Positions 42,490 through 51,575 of a stretch of DNA of 64,000 bases are shown in pieces. The stretch's first letter is position 1; every line of letters begins with the position of its first letter. Position numbers and translations under genes: made by a program. The notes below the pieces were generated by a model. That model was not told where the DNA came from. It was given only the letters and a program-made list of their open reading frames with translations, and searched no databases. This DNA comes from Burkholderia sp. WSM2230 (lineage in GTDB: Bacteria; Pseudomonadota; Gammaproteobacteria; Burkholderiales; Burkholderiaceae): NCBI RefSeq assembly GCF_000472445.1, contig NZ_AXAJ01000018.1, positions 1 to 64,000 of the forward strand, read 5' to 3'.

Positions 42490-43431
42490 ATGAACGATCA
42501 CATGAAAACACCGGGCTTGCCGGAAGAACAGCCGGCGCAAGGTTGCCCGTTCGGGCATGGACGCGCCGCGTCCGCCGACACTGACGCTGCGGCAGCTAAG
42601 GCCTCTTCAGCCGATGGCTGGCACGACGCGCAGCTCGACTTCTCCAGGTCGATGAGTTACGGCGACTATCTGTCGCTCGGAACGGTGCTGAATGCGCAGC
42701 ACCCGTTGTCGCCCGATCACAACGAGATGCTGTTCATCATTCAGCATCAGACAAGCGAATTGTGGATGAAGCTGGCGCTGTACGAGTTGCGCGCCGCGCT
42801 CGACGCGGTGCATCGCGACGAGCTGCCGCCGGCGTTCAAGATGCTCGCACGCGTCTCGCGGATCATGGAGCAGCTCGTGCAGGCATGGAATGTCCTCGCC
42901 ACCATGACCCCGTCCGAATACACGTCGATGCGGCCATATCTAGGCAGCTCGTCGGGATTTCAGTCTTATCAGTACCGGCAGATCGAGTTTTTGCTCGGCA
43001 ACAAGAACGAGCAGATGCTAAAGCCGCACTCGCATCGCGCCGATGTGCTTGCGGAGGTCAAGGCTTCGCTGGAGTCACCTTCTTTCTACGATGAAGTGGT
43101 GAAGCTGCTCGCGCGTCGCGGATTCGCGATTTCGCCTGCGCGGCTCGAGCGCGACTGGACGCAGCCCACGCTTCACGATGCGTCTGTCGAAGCAGCCTGG
43201 CTGGAGGTGTATCGCAATCCCTCGCAGCATTGGGAGCTGTACGAGATGGCCGAGGAACTGGTCGATCTCGAGGATGCTTTCCGGCAGTGGCGATTCAGGC
43301 ATGTGACGACCGTCGAAAGAATCATTGGATTCAAGCAGGGGACCGGCGGGACCAGCGGGGCGCCTTATTTGCGCAAGATGCTCGACGTGGTTCTGTTTCC
43401 TGAGCTTTGGCATGTGAGGACTATGTTGTAG
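42490..43431 (+). CDS. kynA: tryptophan 2,3-dioxygenase
   Basis: KynA opens the indole ring of tryptophan to N-formylkynurenine with haem iron, the first step of the pathway. The 313-residue protein shows YLSLGTVLNAQHPLS, the substrate-contact FIIQHQTSELWMKLALYEL, SGFQSYQYRQIEFLLG and the haem His in RFRHVTTVERIIGFK-type helix (RHVTTVERIIG), followed by GTGGTSGAPYLRKM. Two ATG codons (42490 and 42502) are possible; the first is ten bases after kynU and has a GGAG at 42478. Confidence 0.97.
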   Translation: MNDHMKTPGLPEEQPAQGCPFGHGRAASADTDAAAAKASSADGWHDAQLDFSRSMSYGDYLSLGTVLNAQHPLSPDHNEMLFIIQHQTSELWMKLALYELRAALDAVHRDELPPAFKMLARVSRIMEQLVQAWNVLATMTPSEYTSMRPYLGSSSGFQSYQYRQIEFLLGNKNEQMLKPHSHRADVLAEVKASLESPSFYDEVVKLLARRGFAISPARLERDWTQPTLHDASVEAAWLEVYRNPSQHWELYEMAEELVDLEDAFRQWRFRHVTTVERIIGFKQGTGGTSGAPYLRKMLDVVLFPELWHVRTML

Positions 43432-43452
43432 TTGGGGCGTGCGGCGGCGGGC

Positions 43453-44190
43453 TCACCTGACGAGGAACCCGCCATCAACAGCCAGCGAAACCCCGCTCAC
43501 CATAGAAGCCGCGTCACTCAACAAAAACATCACCACGGAAGCCACTTCAGCCGGCTCCGCAAAACGCCCCAATGGAATGGCCTTCAATGCAGGCTCACGC
43601 TTCGCAGGATCGCTCCACGCCTGGACCGCCATTGGAGTGAGGGTCACCGTCGGATTCACACTATTGGCGCGGATTCCAAACGGCCCAAGCTCGATGCATA
43701 AAGACCGCGTAAGTGCATCGAGCGCCGCTTTCGAAGCCGAATAGCTCAAATGATCGTCCAGCGCCACAAGCGACGCCTGGCTGGAAACGTTCACGATGCT
43801 GCCCGAGCGCTTCGCCTCGATCATTCCTCGCGCCACATGCTTTGCCACCAGCACTGCGCCGCGTGCGTTCACCGCCATCACGCGATCAAAACTCGAGGCG
43901 GTGGTGTCCACCGCTCGCTCGAGCAAGGCGATACCAGCGCAATTCACGAGACCGTCGAAAGCACCGAGCGAGCGGAACGCATCATCAATCGCTGCTTCGT
44001 CGCTCACGTCGAGCGTCAACGGCTCGCAGCCGGTCTCCTCCGCAAGACGCGCAAGCTCGTTCACGTTGCGCGCCGCCGCAACGACATTGGCGCCGCTCGC
44101 GCACAGCATCTCGACCGTCGCGCGCCCTATTCCACTGGAGGCACCGGTCACGAGAATCGAGCGGCCGGAAAAATCGAAAGTAGCATTCAT
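43453..44190 (-). CDS. short-chain dehydrogenase (L-xylulose reductase-like)
   Basis: A 245-residue classical SDR. VTGASSGIGRAT binds NAD(P), NCAG is present, and the Ser/Tyr/Lys site is NVSSQASLVALDDHLSYSASK in parts: SSQAS and SYSASK. The C-terminus is VSGVSLAVDGGFLVR. The AARN segment after the second strand (Arg in VVAAARNVNE) suggests NADP use, as in dicarbonyl/L-xylulose reductase. Its ATG overlaps the stop of the FGGY kinase by four bases. It is the last gene of the ABC importer operon, so it probably acts on the sugar or polyol that the operon imports. Confidence 0.87.
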   Translation of the reverse strand: MNATFDFSGRSILVTGASSGIGRATVEMLCASGANVVAAARNVNELARLAEETGCEPLTLDVSDEAAIDDAFRSLGAFDGLVNCAGIALLERAVDTTASSFDRVMAVNARGAVLVAKHVARGMIEAKRSGSIVNVSSQASLVALDDHLSYSASKAALDALTRSLCIELGPFGIRANSVNPTVTLTPMAVQAWSDPAKREPALKAIPLGRFAEPAEVASVVMFLLSDAASMVSGVSLAVDGGFLVR

Positions 44191-45731
44191 GATGTTTGCA
44201 AGCGGTGCATGACCGGCTTCAACGCCGGATACAGGTCCTTATAGATGCCAAAGCGCTCTCCATATAGCGCCATTCGTCCGGCGTCGGGCTGCGCCCGTTC
44301 GACCAGCGTGATCCATCCGCCCTGCGCGGCCTCGCGCGAAATGAGCCCTACGCCTAGCGCCGCAAGCAACGCGGCGCCCATCGCGGCTTCCACTTCCTGC
44401 TCGATCGTATAGACCGGATAGCCGGTGATGTCGGCGATGATCTGCATCCACAAGTCCGAATGCGCGGCGCCGCCAACCACGATGAGCTTGTCTTCCAGCG
44501 ACTGGGCGCCTTGGCGCCCCGCCTCGATGTTGTGCTTCAGTGCAAAGGACACGCCCTCCAGCACCGCGCGATACAGATGCGCCCGCGTATGAAAGAGGCT
44601 CAGGCCAACGAATGCGCCGCTCGCCTTTGCGTCCCACACGGGGCTGCGTTCGCCCATCAGATACGGCAAAAACATCACGCCATCCGATCCCGCCGGCACG
44701 TTCGAAGCGCTTTCTTCGAGCAGGCGATGCGGATCGCCATGCGGCGTCGCGCGCGCGGCTTCAATCTCCGCATGACAGAACTGCTCGCGATACCACGTCA
44801 CCGACGCCCCTGCGGTAATCGCACCGCCGAACACATAGATGTCATGTTGGCCGTTGAAAACATGAGGCATGCTTATCAATCCGTGGCGCGCATCGACGCT
44901 TTGATTGATGTAGCCCCAGCACATGCTGGTGCCGATCATCGCGACATGCTGGCCGGCGCGGCTTACGCCGGCGGCGAAAGTCGCAACCGCCGCATCCACG
45001 CCGCCCGCGACAATCGCCGTACCAGCCGCGAGGCCGAGCTGTTCGGTCCACTGCGACAGCAGACCGCCCACTACCTCCGACGACTCGACCAGACGCTCGG
45101 GCATCATCGTCGCGGGAATGCCGAGCATGTCGAGCGCCTCGTCGGACCAGTCGCGCCTCGCAATATCGTAGATGCCGCCGATGTTGCCCGCGGAGCTGTG
45201 ATCCACGGCAATCTCGCCGGTCAGCATATAGATCACATACGCGTTCGGTGGCAGGAAGTAGCGCGTTTGCGCCCATACGTCGGGCGTGTTATCGCGCAGC
45301 CACAGCATCTTCGTATAACCGTAATAGCTGTCCACGCCATTGCCGGTAATCCTGTAGAGCCGGTCGAGATCGACGTTGCCGCGCACCCATTCGACCTGAT
45401 CGGTCGCGCGCCGGTCCATCCATATCAGGCACGGATAAAGCGGGCGCATTTCGCTGTCGACGGGAATGCCCGAGCCGCCGTACAGGCTGCTCACACACAC
45501 GGCTTTGATGGAATCCGCCGCGACGCCGGCCTGCTTCGCGGTTTGCACGCACGCGGCGACGCATTCGGTAACGGCCTTGAACCACACGGCCGGCCATTGC
45601 TCGGCCCATAGCGGCCTCGGCGTATCCGGCTGATAGCTCGACGCATGCTGCGCCACGATAGCGCCATGCCGATCGACAAGCAGCGCCTTCGTGCTCTGCG
45701 TGCCGATATCCACGCCGATGACGTACTCCAT
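44187..45731 (-). CDS. FGGY-family carbohydrate kinase, substrate unknown
   Basis: A 514-residue sugar kinase. The N-terminal FGGY domain opens with GVDIGTQSTKALLVD, the ATP phosphate loop. GGSGIPVDSEMRPLYPCLIW is in the sugar-binding region, and the C-terminal FGGY domain has FLPYLMGERSPVWD and VVGGAAHSDLWMQIIADIT. Substrate cannot be set by eye: xylulose, ribulose or a tetrulose are possible. It lies between the zinc alcohol dehydrogenase and the SDR in one operon, which fits a route of oxidation followed by phosphorylation. Confidence 0.9.
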   Translation of the reverse strand: MEYVIGVDIGTQSTKALLVDRHGAIVAQHASSYQPDTPRPLWAEQWPAVWFKAVTECVAACVQTAKQAGVAADSIKAVCVSSLYGGSGIPVDSEMRPLYPCLIWMDRRATDQVEWVRGNVDLDRLYRITGNGVDSYYGYTKMLWLRDNTPDVWAQTRYFLPPNAYVIYMLTGEIAVDHSSAGNIGGIYDIARRDWSDEALDMLGIPATMMPERLVESSEVVGGLLSQWTEQLGLAAGTAIVAGGVDAAVATFAAGVSRAGQHVAMIGTSMCWGYINQSVDARHGLISMPHVFNGQHDIYVFGGAITAGASVTWYREQFCHAEIEAARATPHGDPHRLLEESASNVPAGSDGVMFLPYLMGERSPVWDAKASGAFVGLSLFHTRAHLYRAVLEGVSFALKHNIEAGRQGAQSLEDKLIVVGGAAHSDLWMQIIADITGYPVYTIEQEVEAAMGAALLAALGVGLISREAAQGGWITLVERAQPDAGRMALYGERFGIYKDLYPALKPVMHRLQTS

Positions 45732-45776
45732 ACAGCCTCCGTTGTTATGCCGCGCCGATCCCGTAGCGGCGCAAGC

Positions 45777-46874
45777 TCATGCCCGCGGCTTCATCAGCAC
45801 CTTGATCGAATCGAGCGAATTGGCAACCTTGATCGCCTCGTCCCATTCTTCCAGCGAAAAACCGTGCGTGACGATGCCCTTCGATGTCACGAGTCCGCGC
45901 GCGAGCAGATCGATTGCAATCGGATAGCAATAGGGTCCAAGATGCGCGCCGCGCACATCCAGTTCCTTGCGATCGCCGATCACCGACCAGTCCAGCGTGG
46001 TATCCGCGCCAAACACCGAAAACTCGACGAAGCGCCCCAGCTTGCGAATCAGGTCCATGCCCTGATTGACGCCGATCGGCGCGCCGGTCGTTTCAATATA
46101 GACGTCGCAGCCGTAGCCGTCAGTCAGCGAATGAATGATCGCGAGCGCGTCGTCCTGCTTGGGATTGATCGTCACGTCTGCGCCGTACTCGCGGGCGAGC
46201 GCGAGGCGTTCTTCCACCAGATCGATCACCACGAGTTTCTTCGGCGTTTTCAGGTGCGCGACCTGCGTCATCATCAAACCGAGCGGACCCGCGCCTGCAA
46301 TGACGACGACGTCATCCAGTTGCAGGTCGCCGCGATTGACCGTGTGAATCGCGCACGCAAGCGGTTCGATGATGGCGGCGTCTTCGAGAGAAATGCCGTC
46401 TGGAATCTTGTGGACGATGGCAGTCGGCGGAATGCGCATGTACTCGGCCATGCCGCCGTCCGCGACTTCGCGCTGGAAGCCAAAGATGTTGTGCACTTCG
46501 CACATCCAGTACTGGCCGGATTTGCAATAACGGCACTTGCCGCACGGCACGATCTGCTCGGCGATCACGCGGTCGCCGATCTTCACGCCGAAATGCTCGG
46601 CCGCGCCTTCGCCAAGTTCCTGCACGAAGCCGAAGAACTCATGCCCCGGAATCACCGGCGCCTTGACCCACGGACTCGGGCCGCCCCAGAACATCTTCGC
46701 GCCTGAATGGCATTTGCAGTCGCTCGCGCAGATCCCGCATGCGGCGATGCGAATCACCAGTTCGTGCGCTCGCGCGCGCGGCCTCGCCACTTGTTCGACG
46801 CGATAGTCCTTCGGCGCGTGGCAGACAATCGCCGTCATGTTCTGCTTGTCGGATGGAGTGAATTCATTCGTCAT
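45777..46874 (-). CDS. zinc alcohol dehydrogenase, erythritol/threitol dehydrogenase-like
   Basis: I start at 46874 (MTNEFTPSDKQNMTAI), giving 365 residues; the frame is open to 46952. It is a medium-chain dehydrogenase: catalytic zinc by Cys in CGICASDCKC, HEFFGF and structural zinc Cys in PCGKCRYCKSGQYWMC. The NAD fold is GAGPLGLMMTQVA. RKLGRFVEFSVFGADTTLDW and KELDVRGAHLGPYCYPIA closely resemble what I recall of the erythritol/L-threitol dehydrogenase EltD from Mycobacterium smegmatis. It is the best clue to the substrate class of this operon, a polyol, but that is inference. Confidence 0.87.
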   Translation of the reverse strand: MTNEFTPSDKQNMTAIVCHAPKDYRVEQVARPRARAHELVIRIAACGICASDCKCHSGAKMFWGGPSPWVKAPVIPGHEFFGFVQELGEGAAEHFGVKIGDRVIAEQIVPCGKCRYCKSGQYWMCEVHNIFGFQREVADGGMAEYMRIPPTAIVHKIPDGISLEDAAIIEPLACAIHTVNRGDLQLDDVVVIAGAGPLGLMMTQVAHLKTPKKLVVIDLVEERLALAREYGADVTINPKQDDALAIIHSLTDGYGCDVYIETTGAPIGVNQGMDLIRKLGRFVEFSVFGADTTLDWSVIGDRKELDVRGAHLGPYCYPIAIDLLARGLVTSKGIVTHGFSLEEWDEAIKVANSLDSIKVLMKPRA

Positions 46875-46917
46875 TGCATGATCCTGCCGGAAGTGGAAAT
46901 CAATGGAGAAGAGAGCT

Positions 46918-47925
46918 TTACTTTCTGCGGTCGCGGCCGATGTAGATCGCAAGCAGAATGATTCCGCCCTTGATCACGTTCTGCACATACGGATTCACGC
47001 CGACCATGTTCAGCCCGTTGTTCAATACGCCGAGCAGCAGCGCGCCGATCAAAGTGCCGATGATCGAACCGCGTCCGCCGGAAATGGACGTGCCGCCCAT
47101 CACCACGGCGGCGATGGCGTCAAGCTCGAAGCCCACGCCCGCGTTCGGCTGGCCGCTCATCAAACGCGCGGTCAATACGATTGCGGCAAACGAGGACGTC
47201 AACCCCGCGATCGTGTAGACGATCAGCTTCACGCGCGCCACGCGCACGCCGGATAGGCGCGTCGCCTGTTCATTGCCGCCGATCGCATACACGTAGCGGC
47301 CAAACGGCATGCGTTCCAGCAGCAACCACGCGATCACATAGATCACCGCCATGATCACGACCGGCGCCTGAATGCCCAGGATCTTGCCGCTGCCGAAGAA
47401 GCTGACCCAGTCGGGCAAGCCGTCGATCGGATAGCCGCCGGTGTAGATTAGTGCGAGGCCTCGCGCGATGCCCATGGTCGCGAGCGTCACGATGATCGGC
47501 GGCATGCCGGCGAACGCGACGAAGAACCCATTCGCCGCGCCGAAGCCGAGACCGACCGCGACACCTATTGCCAATGCAGCGAGCGCATTCATGCCGGCCA
47601 CCATCAGGCCCGCGGCGAGCGTGCCCGCGAGTGCCATTACCGAACCCACCGACAGGTCAATGCCGCCGGTGAGAATCACGCATGTCATGCCGACTGCGAT
47701 GATCGCGTTGATCGACACCTGACGCAGCACGTTTTCTATATTCGCGGCCGAGAGAAAGCTGTCGCTCGCGAACACCATCACGATGCAAACAACGAGCAGG
47801 CCGATGAACGGATAGAAGAGCGTCGAGCGCTTCAACGCGGCCCATGTGAAGCGCACTGGTGCGCCCGGCGTATTGCCGCTGATGTTCGACGTTTTCGGCG
47901 ACGAAGAAGGGTTAGGCGTGTTCAT
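46918..47925 (-). CDS. ABC sugar importer permease (ribose/RbsC type)
   Basis: A 335-residue inner-membrane permease, start at 47925 (MNTPNPSSSPKTSNISGN). It has about ten hydrophobic segments. Family blocks are GMTCVILTGGIDLSVGSVMAL, the loop GLDPAAVxxG-type replaced by GFELDAIAAVVMGGTSISGGRGS, and GTLIGALLLGVLNNGLNM. It pairs as a homodimer with the ATPase encoded just upstream; the two genes overlap by 14 nt. The ribose-type importers move pentoses, tetritols and other polyols. Confidence 0.93.
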   Translation of the reverse strand: MNTPNPSSSPKTSNISGNTPGAPVRFTWAALKRSTLFYPFIGLLVVCIVMVFASDSFLSAANIENVLRQVSINAIIAVGMTCVILTGGIDLSVGSVMALAGTLAAGLMVAGMNALAALAIGVAVGLGFGAANGFFVAFAGMPPIIVTLATMGIARGLALIYTGGYPIDGLPDWVSFFGSGKILGIQAPVVIMAVIYVIAWLLLERMPFGRYVYAIGGNEQATRLSGVRVARVKLIVYTIAGLTSSFAAIVLTARLMSGQPNAGVGFELDAIAAVVMGGTSISGGRGSIIGTLIGALLLGVLNNGLNMVGVNPYVQNVIKGGIILLAIYIGRDRRK

Positions 47926-49432
47926 GCAAAGCTCCACGAGTGCCGGCGGTTGCATAGGTCATCACGGCGTTCGAGTCGATCTGATCGCCTTCGAGCAGCG
48001 CTTCGATACGGCCTTGACGGAACACGGCGACGCGGTCGCACATGCCGACAATCTCAGGCAGTTCCGACGAAATCATGATGATCGAATAGCCGCGCGCGGT
48101 GAGTTCGCGCATCAGCAGATAAATTTCCGCCTTCGCGCCGACGTCGATACCGCGCGTCGGTTCGTCGAAGATCAGGATGTTCGTGTGATGGTTCAGCCAG
48201 CGCGCAATCACCACCTTCTGCTGGTTGCCGCCTGAAAGCGTGGCCACTTCGGTGTGCATGGTCGGCGCTTTCACGCCCACGCGTTTCATGATGTCGGCTG
48301 TGGCGCGCGCTTCGCTGCGCTGATCGATAAAAAAACGCAGCGAGCGATACTTGCCCAGGTTGTTGATCGAGATGTTCTGCTTGATGGAGAAGTCCGTAAT
48401 CAGCCCTTCGGTCTTACGGCTTTCAGGAAGAATACCCACGCCCGCGCGCAACGCGTCGGCTGGATCGGACAATTTCGCGGCCTCGCCGTTGATGCGAATG
48501 TCCTTCGCGTAAGCCGGGTCTGCGCCGATCACAGCGAGCGCGGTCTCCGTGCGGCCCGACCCGACCAGTCCCGCAAAGCCGAGAATTTCCCCTTCGCGCA
48601 GCGTGAATTGCAGCACCGGGCCGTCTTTCAGCAATTGCAGCTTCTGCACGTCCAGCACGATCTTTGTGTCCGAGCGCAACGGCGGCTTCGGCGGAAAGCT
48701 GTTTTCTATGCGGCGTCCCACCATCATCTCGACAAGGCGGCTCACGTCCGACTGCGCGACCTCGGTCATGCCGACATACTGCCCATCGCGCAGCACCGTG
48801 ATGCGGTCACACACTTCGAAAATTTCTTCGAGGTGGTGCGAGATGAAAATCATCGCGACGCCCTGTTGTTTCAACTCGCGCATGATCGCAAACAGATGCT
48901 CGGCTTCGGCGGGCGTGAGCGTGGCGGTCGGTTCGTCGAGAATCAAAATGCGCGCTTCCAGAGAGAGCGCCTTGCCGATTTCCACAAACTGCTGCTGCGC
49001 AACCGAGAGTTCACGAATCGGCACGGACAAGTCAATCGACACGCCGAGCCGCGCGAAAATCTCCGCTGCGGCGCGCCGCATCTTGCCGCGTTCGAGCAGA
49101 CCGAGACCATTCTTCATTTCGCGGCCGAGAAACATGTTCTCGACTGCATTCAGATACGGAATCAGGCTGAATTCCTGAAACACGATGCCGACGCCCGCCG
49201 CCACCGCGTCGTGATAGTTCGCGAAGTGGCGCGGCGTGCCTTCTATCGTGACCGTGCCTTCGTCCGGCTGATAGATGCCGCACAAAATCTTCATTAGCGT
49301 CGACTTGCCCGCGCCGTTTTCGCCGAGCAGCGCATGAATCTCGCCACGCGCGATCTCGAGGTGAATGGCTTGCAACGCCTTCACGCCGGGAAAGCTTTTG
49401 CTGATGTTCTCGAGCTTGAGTATCGTGTTCAT
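47912..49432 (-). CDS. ABC sugar importer ATP-binding protein (RbsA type)
   Basis: A 506-residue fused double ATPase. The first half has Walker A GENGAGKSTLMKILCG, signature LSVAQQQFVEIGKAL and Walker B ILILDEPTATL. The second half has a degenerate P-loop region (FAGLVGSGRTETALAVIG), signature LSGGNQQKVVIARWL and ILIFDEPTRGIDVG. This is the layout of RbsA-like importers. I start at 49432 (MNTILKLENISKSFPG); an upstream ATG at 49444 is also possible. The 3' end overlaps the permease gene. Confidence 0.94.
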   Translation of the reverse strand: MNTILKLENISKSFPGVKALQAIHLEIARGEIHALLGENGAGKSTLMKILCGIYQPDEGTVTIEGTPRHFANYHDAVAAGVGIVFQEFSLIPYLNAVENMFLGREMKNGLGLLERGKMRRAAAEIFARLGVSIDLSVPIRELSVAQQQFVEIGKALSLEARILILDEPTATLTPAEAEHLFAIMRELKQQGVAMIFISHHLEEIFEVCDRITVLRDGQYVGMTEVAQSDVSRLVEMMVGRRIENSFPPKPPLRSDTKIVLDVQKLQLLKDGPVLQFTLREGEILGFAGLVGSGRTETALAVIGADPAYAKDIRINGEAAKLSDPADALRAGVGILPESRKTEGLITDFSIKQNISINNLGKYRSLRFFIDQRSEARATADIMKRVGVKAPTMHTEVATLSGGNQQKVVIARWLNHHTNILIFDEPTRGIDVGAKAEIYLLMRELTARGYSIIMISSELPEIVGMCDRVAVFRQGRIEALLEGDQIDSNAVMTYATAGTRGALHEHA

Positions 49433-49508
49433 CGGGTGCTCCATCGCTGCCCGCCGTCATGCCGGCCGACCATAAAATCCGGGCATGCCGCAACGGCGGG
49501 CACTCGGC

Positions 49509-50462
49509 TTACCAGCTGAAACCCTTTGCGTTGCTCCGGTCGATCATCTTCACGTCGACGGGAATCGCCTTCGGCACATTGGCGCCCCACTTCTTCGCGT
49601 ACGCGATGCCGAGCGCGATGCGAACCTGATCGGCAGGAAACTGCGCGGACGTCTCGATGAATTTTGAATTCGGCTTCTGGATCGCGGCAATCGCTTCGGG
49701 CGCACCGTCGACGCTCGTCAGCTTGATGTCCTTGCCCGAGGACTCGATAGCGGAAAGCGCGCCCATCGAGCCGCCGTCGTTCACGCTGAAGATGCCCTTC
49801 AGGTTCGGATGCGCCTGGATCATGTTCTCGGTCACCGAGAGCGCGGTCGCGCGTTCCTGCTTGCCGTTCTGCGTATCCACGAGCTTGACGTTCGGCGACT
49901 TCGCCAGCGCCGCTTTGCAGCCGCGCACGCGTTCGAGAATCGGCACCACCGGAATGCCGTCGAGAATCGCAACTTCGCCGCTGCCGCCAATCGACTTCGC
50001 GAGGTACTCGCAGGCCATCTGTCCGGCATCGAAGTTCTTCGAGCCGACGAAGGAATCGACCGGGCCGTTCGCGTTCGCATCCACCGCGACCACCACCACG
50101 CCTGCTTTTTTCGCCGATGTCACCGCCGATTGAATGCCTGTCGAATCAGTCGGATTCACGAGGAGGATGTCGATCTTCTTCTGCAGCATGTCCTCGACGT
50201 CGCTCACCTGTTTGCTCACGTCGTGATGCGCGTCGGTCACGACAACCGTTGCGCCGGTCGATGCAGCCGCATCGTTCAACGCCTTCTGCATCGTCACGAA
50301 GTAGGGATTGTTGAGCTCCTGAAACGTCATGCCGATCTTCAGCGGCGCGGCCTGTGCGGCGGGCGCGGCGATGAACGAGAGGCTGAAGGCGAGGCTCGCG
50401 AACAGCGCGCCGCGCCGCGTGAAGGTGGTCGACGATGCCTGTTTCATGGTGGTTTGCGTCAT
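49509..50462 (-). CDS. periplasmic sugar-binding protein (ribose type)
   Basis: The ATG at 50462 (MTQTTMKQASSTTFTRRG) follows GGAGA and gives 317 residues. A signal peptide with a twin-Arg-free hydrophobic core ends in PAAQA. The mature protein is a Peripla_BP_4 type: IGMTFQELNNPYFVTMQKAL, ILLVNPTDSTG, VVAVDANANGPVDSFVGS and GIFSVNDGGSMGAL. It delivers the substrate to the RbsA/RbsC-type importer encoded downstream. The operon promoter is probably in the 132-nt gap behind the AraC gene. Confidence 0.92.
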   Translation of the reverse strand: MTQTTMKQASSTTFTRRGALFASLAFSLSFIAAPAAQAAPLKIGMTFQELNNPYFVTMQKALNDAAASTGATVVVTDAHHDVSKQVSDVEDMLQKKIDILLVNPTDSTGIQSAVTSAKKAGVVVVAVDANANGPVDSFVGSKNFDAGQMACEYLAKSIGGSGEVAILDGIPVVPILERVRGCKAALAKSPNVKLVDTQNGKQERATALSVTENMIQAHPNLKGIFSVNDGGSMGALSAIESSGKDIKLTSVDGAPEAIAAIQKPNSKFIETSAQFPADQVRIALGIAYAKKWGANVPKAIPVDVKMIDRSNAKGFSW

Positions 50463-50572
50463 GGTTGTCTCCGTTTTTGAAGTGAGCACGTCCCTCGCGC
50501 TGTCGTCGGACAGCGCGATACATGTTGAACGTGGTGAAGCAAGGTGCTTGCTGAAAAAAGCCCTGCAGTGGA

Positions 50573-50602
50573 CTACATTGGGGCTACATTGCTGCTAGGT
50601 TG
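50573..50602. promoter_or_regulatory. three 11-bp-phased repeats before the importer operon
   Basis: CTACATTG occurs at 50573–50580 and 50584–50591, and a weaker CTAGGTTG at 50595–50602. The spacing is exactly 11 bp, one helical turn, so all three face the same side of DNA. It lies 111–140 nt before the binding-protein ATG and touches the stop of the AraC gene. An AraC-type or other operator is likely. Confidence 0.45.
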
Positions 50603-51575
50603 GCGGGTAAGCAGCAGCCGCAGGATGCGGCAGACCAGGCGCTAGCACGATGGCGGGCGCGTCGTCGATACCCCTGCCGCGCGCCGCGGCTTCTTCCGAA
50701 GCATCGCGGCTCGCGTCGTTCAATTGCTGATAGCGGCGAAATTTCGAAGGCGCCATGCCTTTCACTGCGAGAAACTGCCGGTTGAAATTCGACAGGTTGT
50801 TAAAGCCCGCCTTGAAGCAGATGTCGGTCACGCTCAGTTCGCTATCGGTCAGCAACTGGCACGCGAGATTGATCCGCATGCGGTTCACGTACTGCACGAA
50901 CGGCAAGCCCGTATGCCGGCGGAAATAGCGCGAGAACGCACTCACGCTCTGGCCGGCCAGTTGCGCGAGATCCGACTCGCGCAAGTCGTTCGCGAGGTTC
51001 TTGCCGATATACGAAAGCACGTGATTGATGCGCGTCGACGCAAAACCCGTCGGGTCGGCCTGATAAGCGGGGCTCGCGAGCGTCTCGCGGTCTTCGGCGT
51101 TCATCAGGATTTCCAGCATCGACATGAACAGCACGAGGCGGCGCAGTCCGCGCGCCGCCAGCAGTTCGAGAAAGAGCGGCTGGATCGCGGCACTGGTGAG
51201 CGCGCCGAACGACACGCCGCGGCGCGAATCGGCAAGCAGCGCCTCTACCTGACGCCATTCGGGAAAGCTTTCCAGACAGCTCGACACGAATTCCTGGCCG
51301 AACTGCACGACCAGATTGCGCTGCGCGATGCTCTCGCCTTCGGGCACGTCGCTCACCCAGTTATGCGGCAGGTTCGGACCCATCAACACGAGATTGCCAG
51401 GCGCAAAACTGCTGATGTGATCGCCGACGAACATCTTGCCCGTGGTCGCCACGATCAGATGGATCTCGTACTCGGGATGAAAATGCCAGCGTACCGTGCG
51501 ATACGGATAGCCGTGCGACCACACTTTGAACGACTCGTCGCGGCGTACGGCCACGATCTCCAGATCGGGTTGCAC
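50595..51575 (-). CDS. AraC-family transcriptional regulator
   Basis: A 326-residue regulator. The N-terminal cupin-like sensor (about 15–150; HGYPYRTVRWHFHPEYEIHLI) senses the inducer. The two C-terminal helix-turn-helix motifs (about 195–295) are LRESDLAQLAGQSVSAFSRYF and VTDICFKAGFNNLSNFNRQFLAVKGMAPSKFRR (quoted in parts: SAFSRYFRRHTG, NLSNFNRQF). It is upstream of, and on the same strand as, the ribose-type importer operon, and divergent from the mannitol dehydrogenase gene, so it may control one or both. The importer operon is the simpler guess. Confidence 0.9.
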   Translation of the reverse strand: MQPDLEIVAVRRDESFKVWSHGYPYRTVRWHFHPEYEIHLIVATTGKMFVGDHISSFAPGNLVLMGPNLPHNWVSDVPEGESIAQRNLVVQFGQEFVSSCLESFPEWRQVEALLADSRRGVSFGALTSAAIQPLFLELLAARGLRRLVLFMSMLEILMNAEDRETLASPAYQADPTGFASTRINHVLSYIGKNLANDLRESDLAQLAGQSVSAFSRYFRRHTGLPFVQYVNRMRINLACQLLTDSELSVTDICFKAGFNNLSNFNRQFLAVKGMAPSKFRRYQQLNDASRDASEEAAARGRGIDDAPAIVLAPGLPHPAAAAYPPT

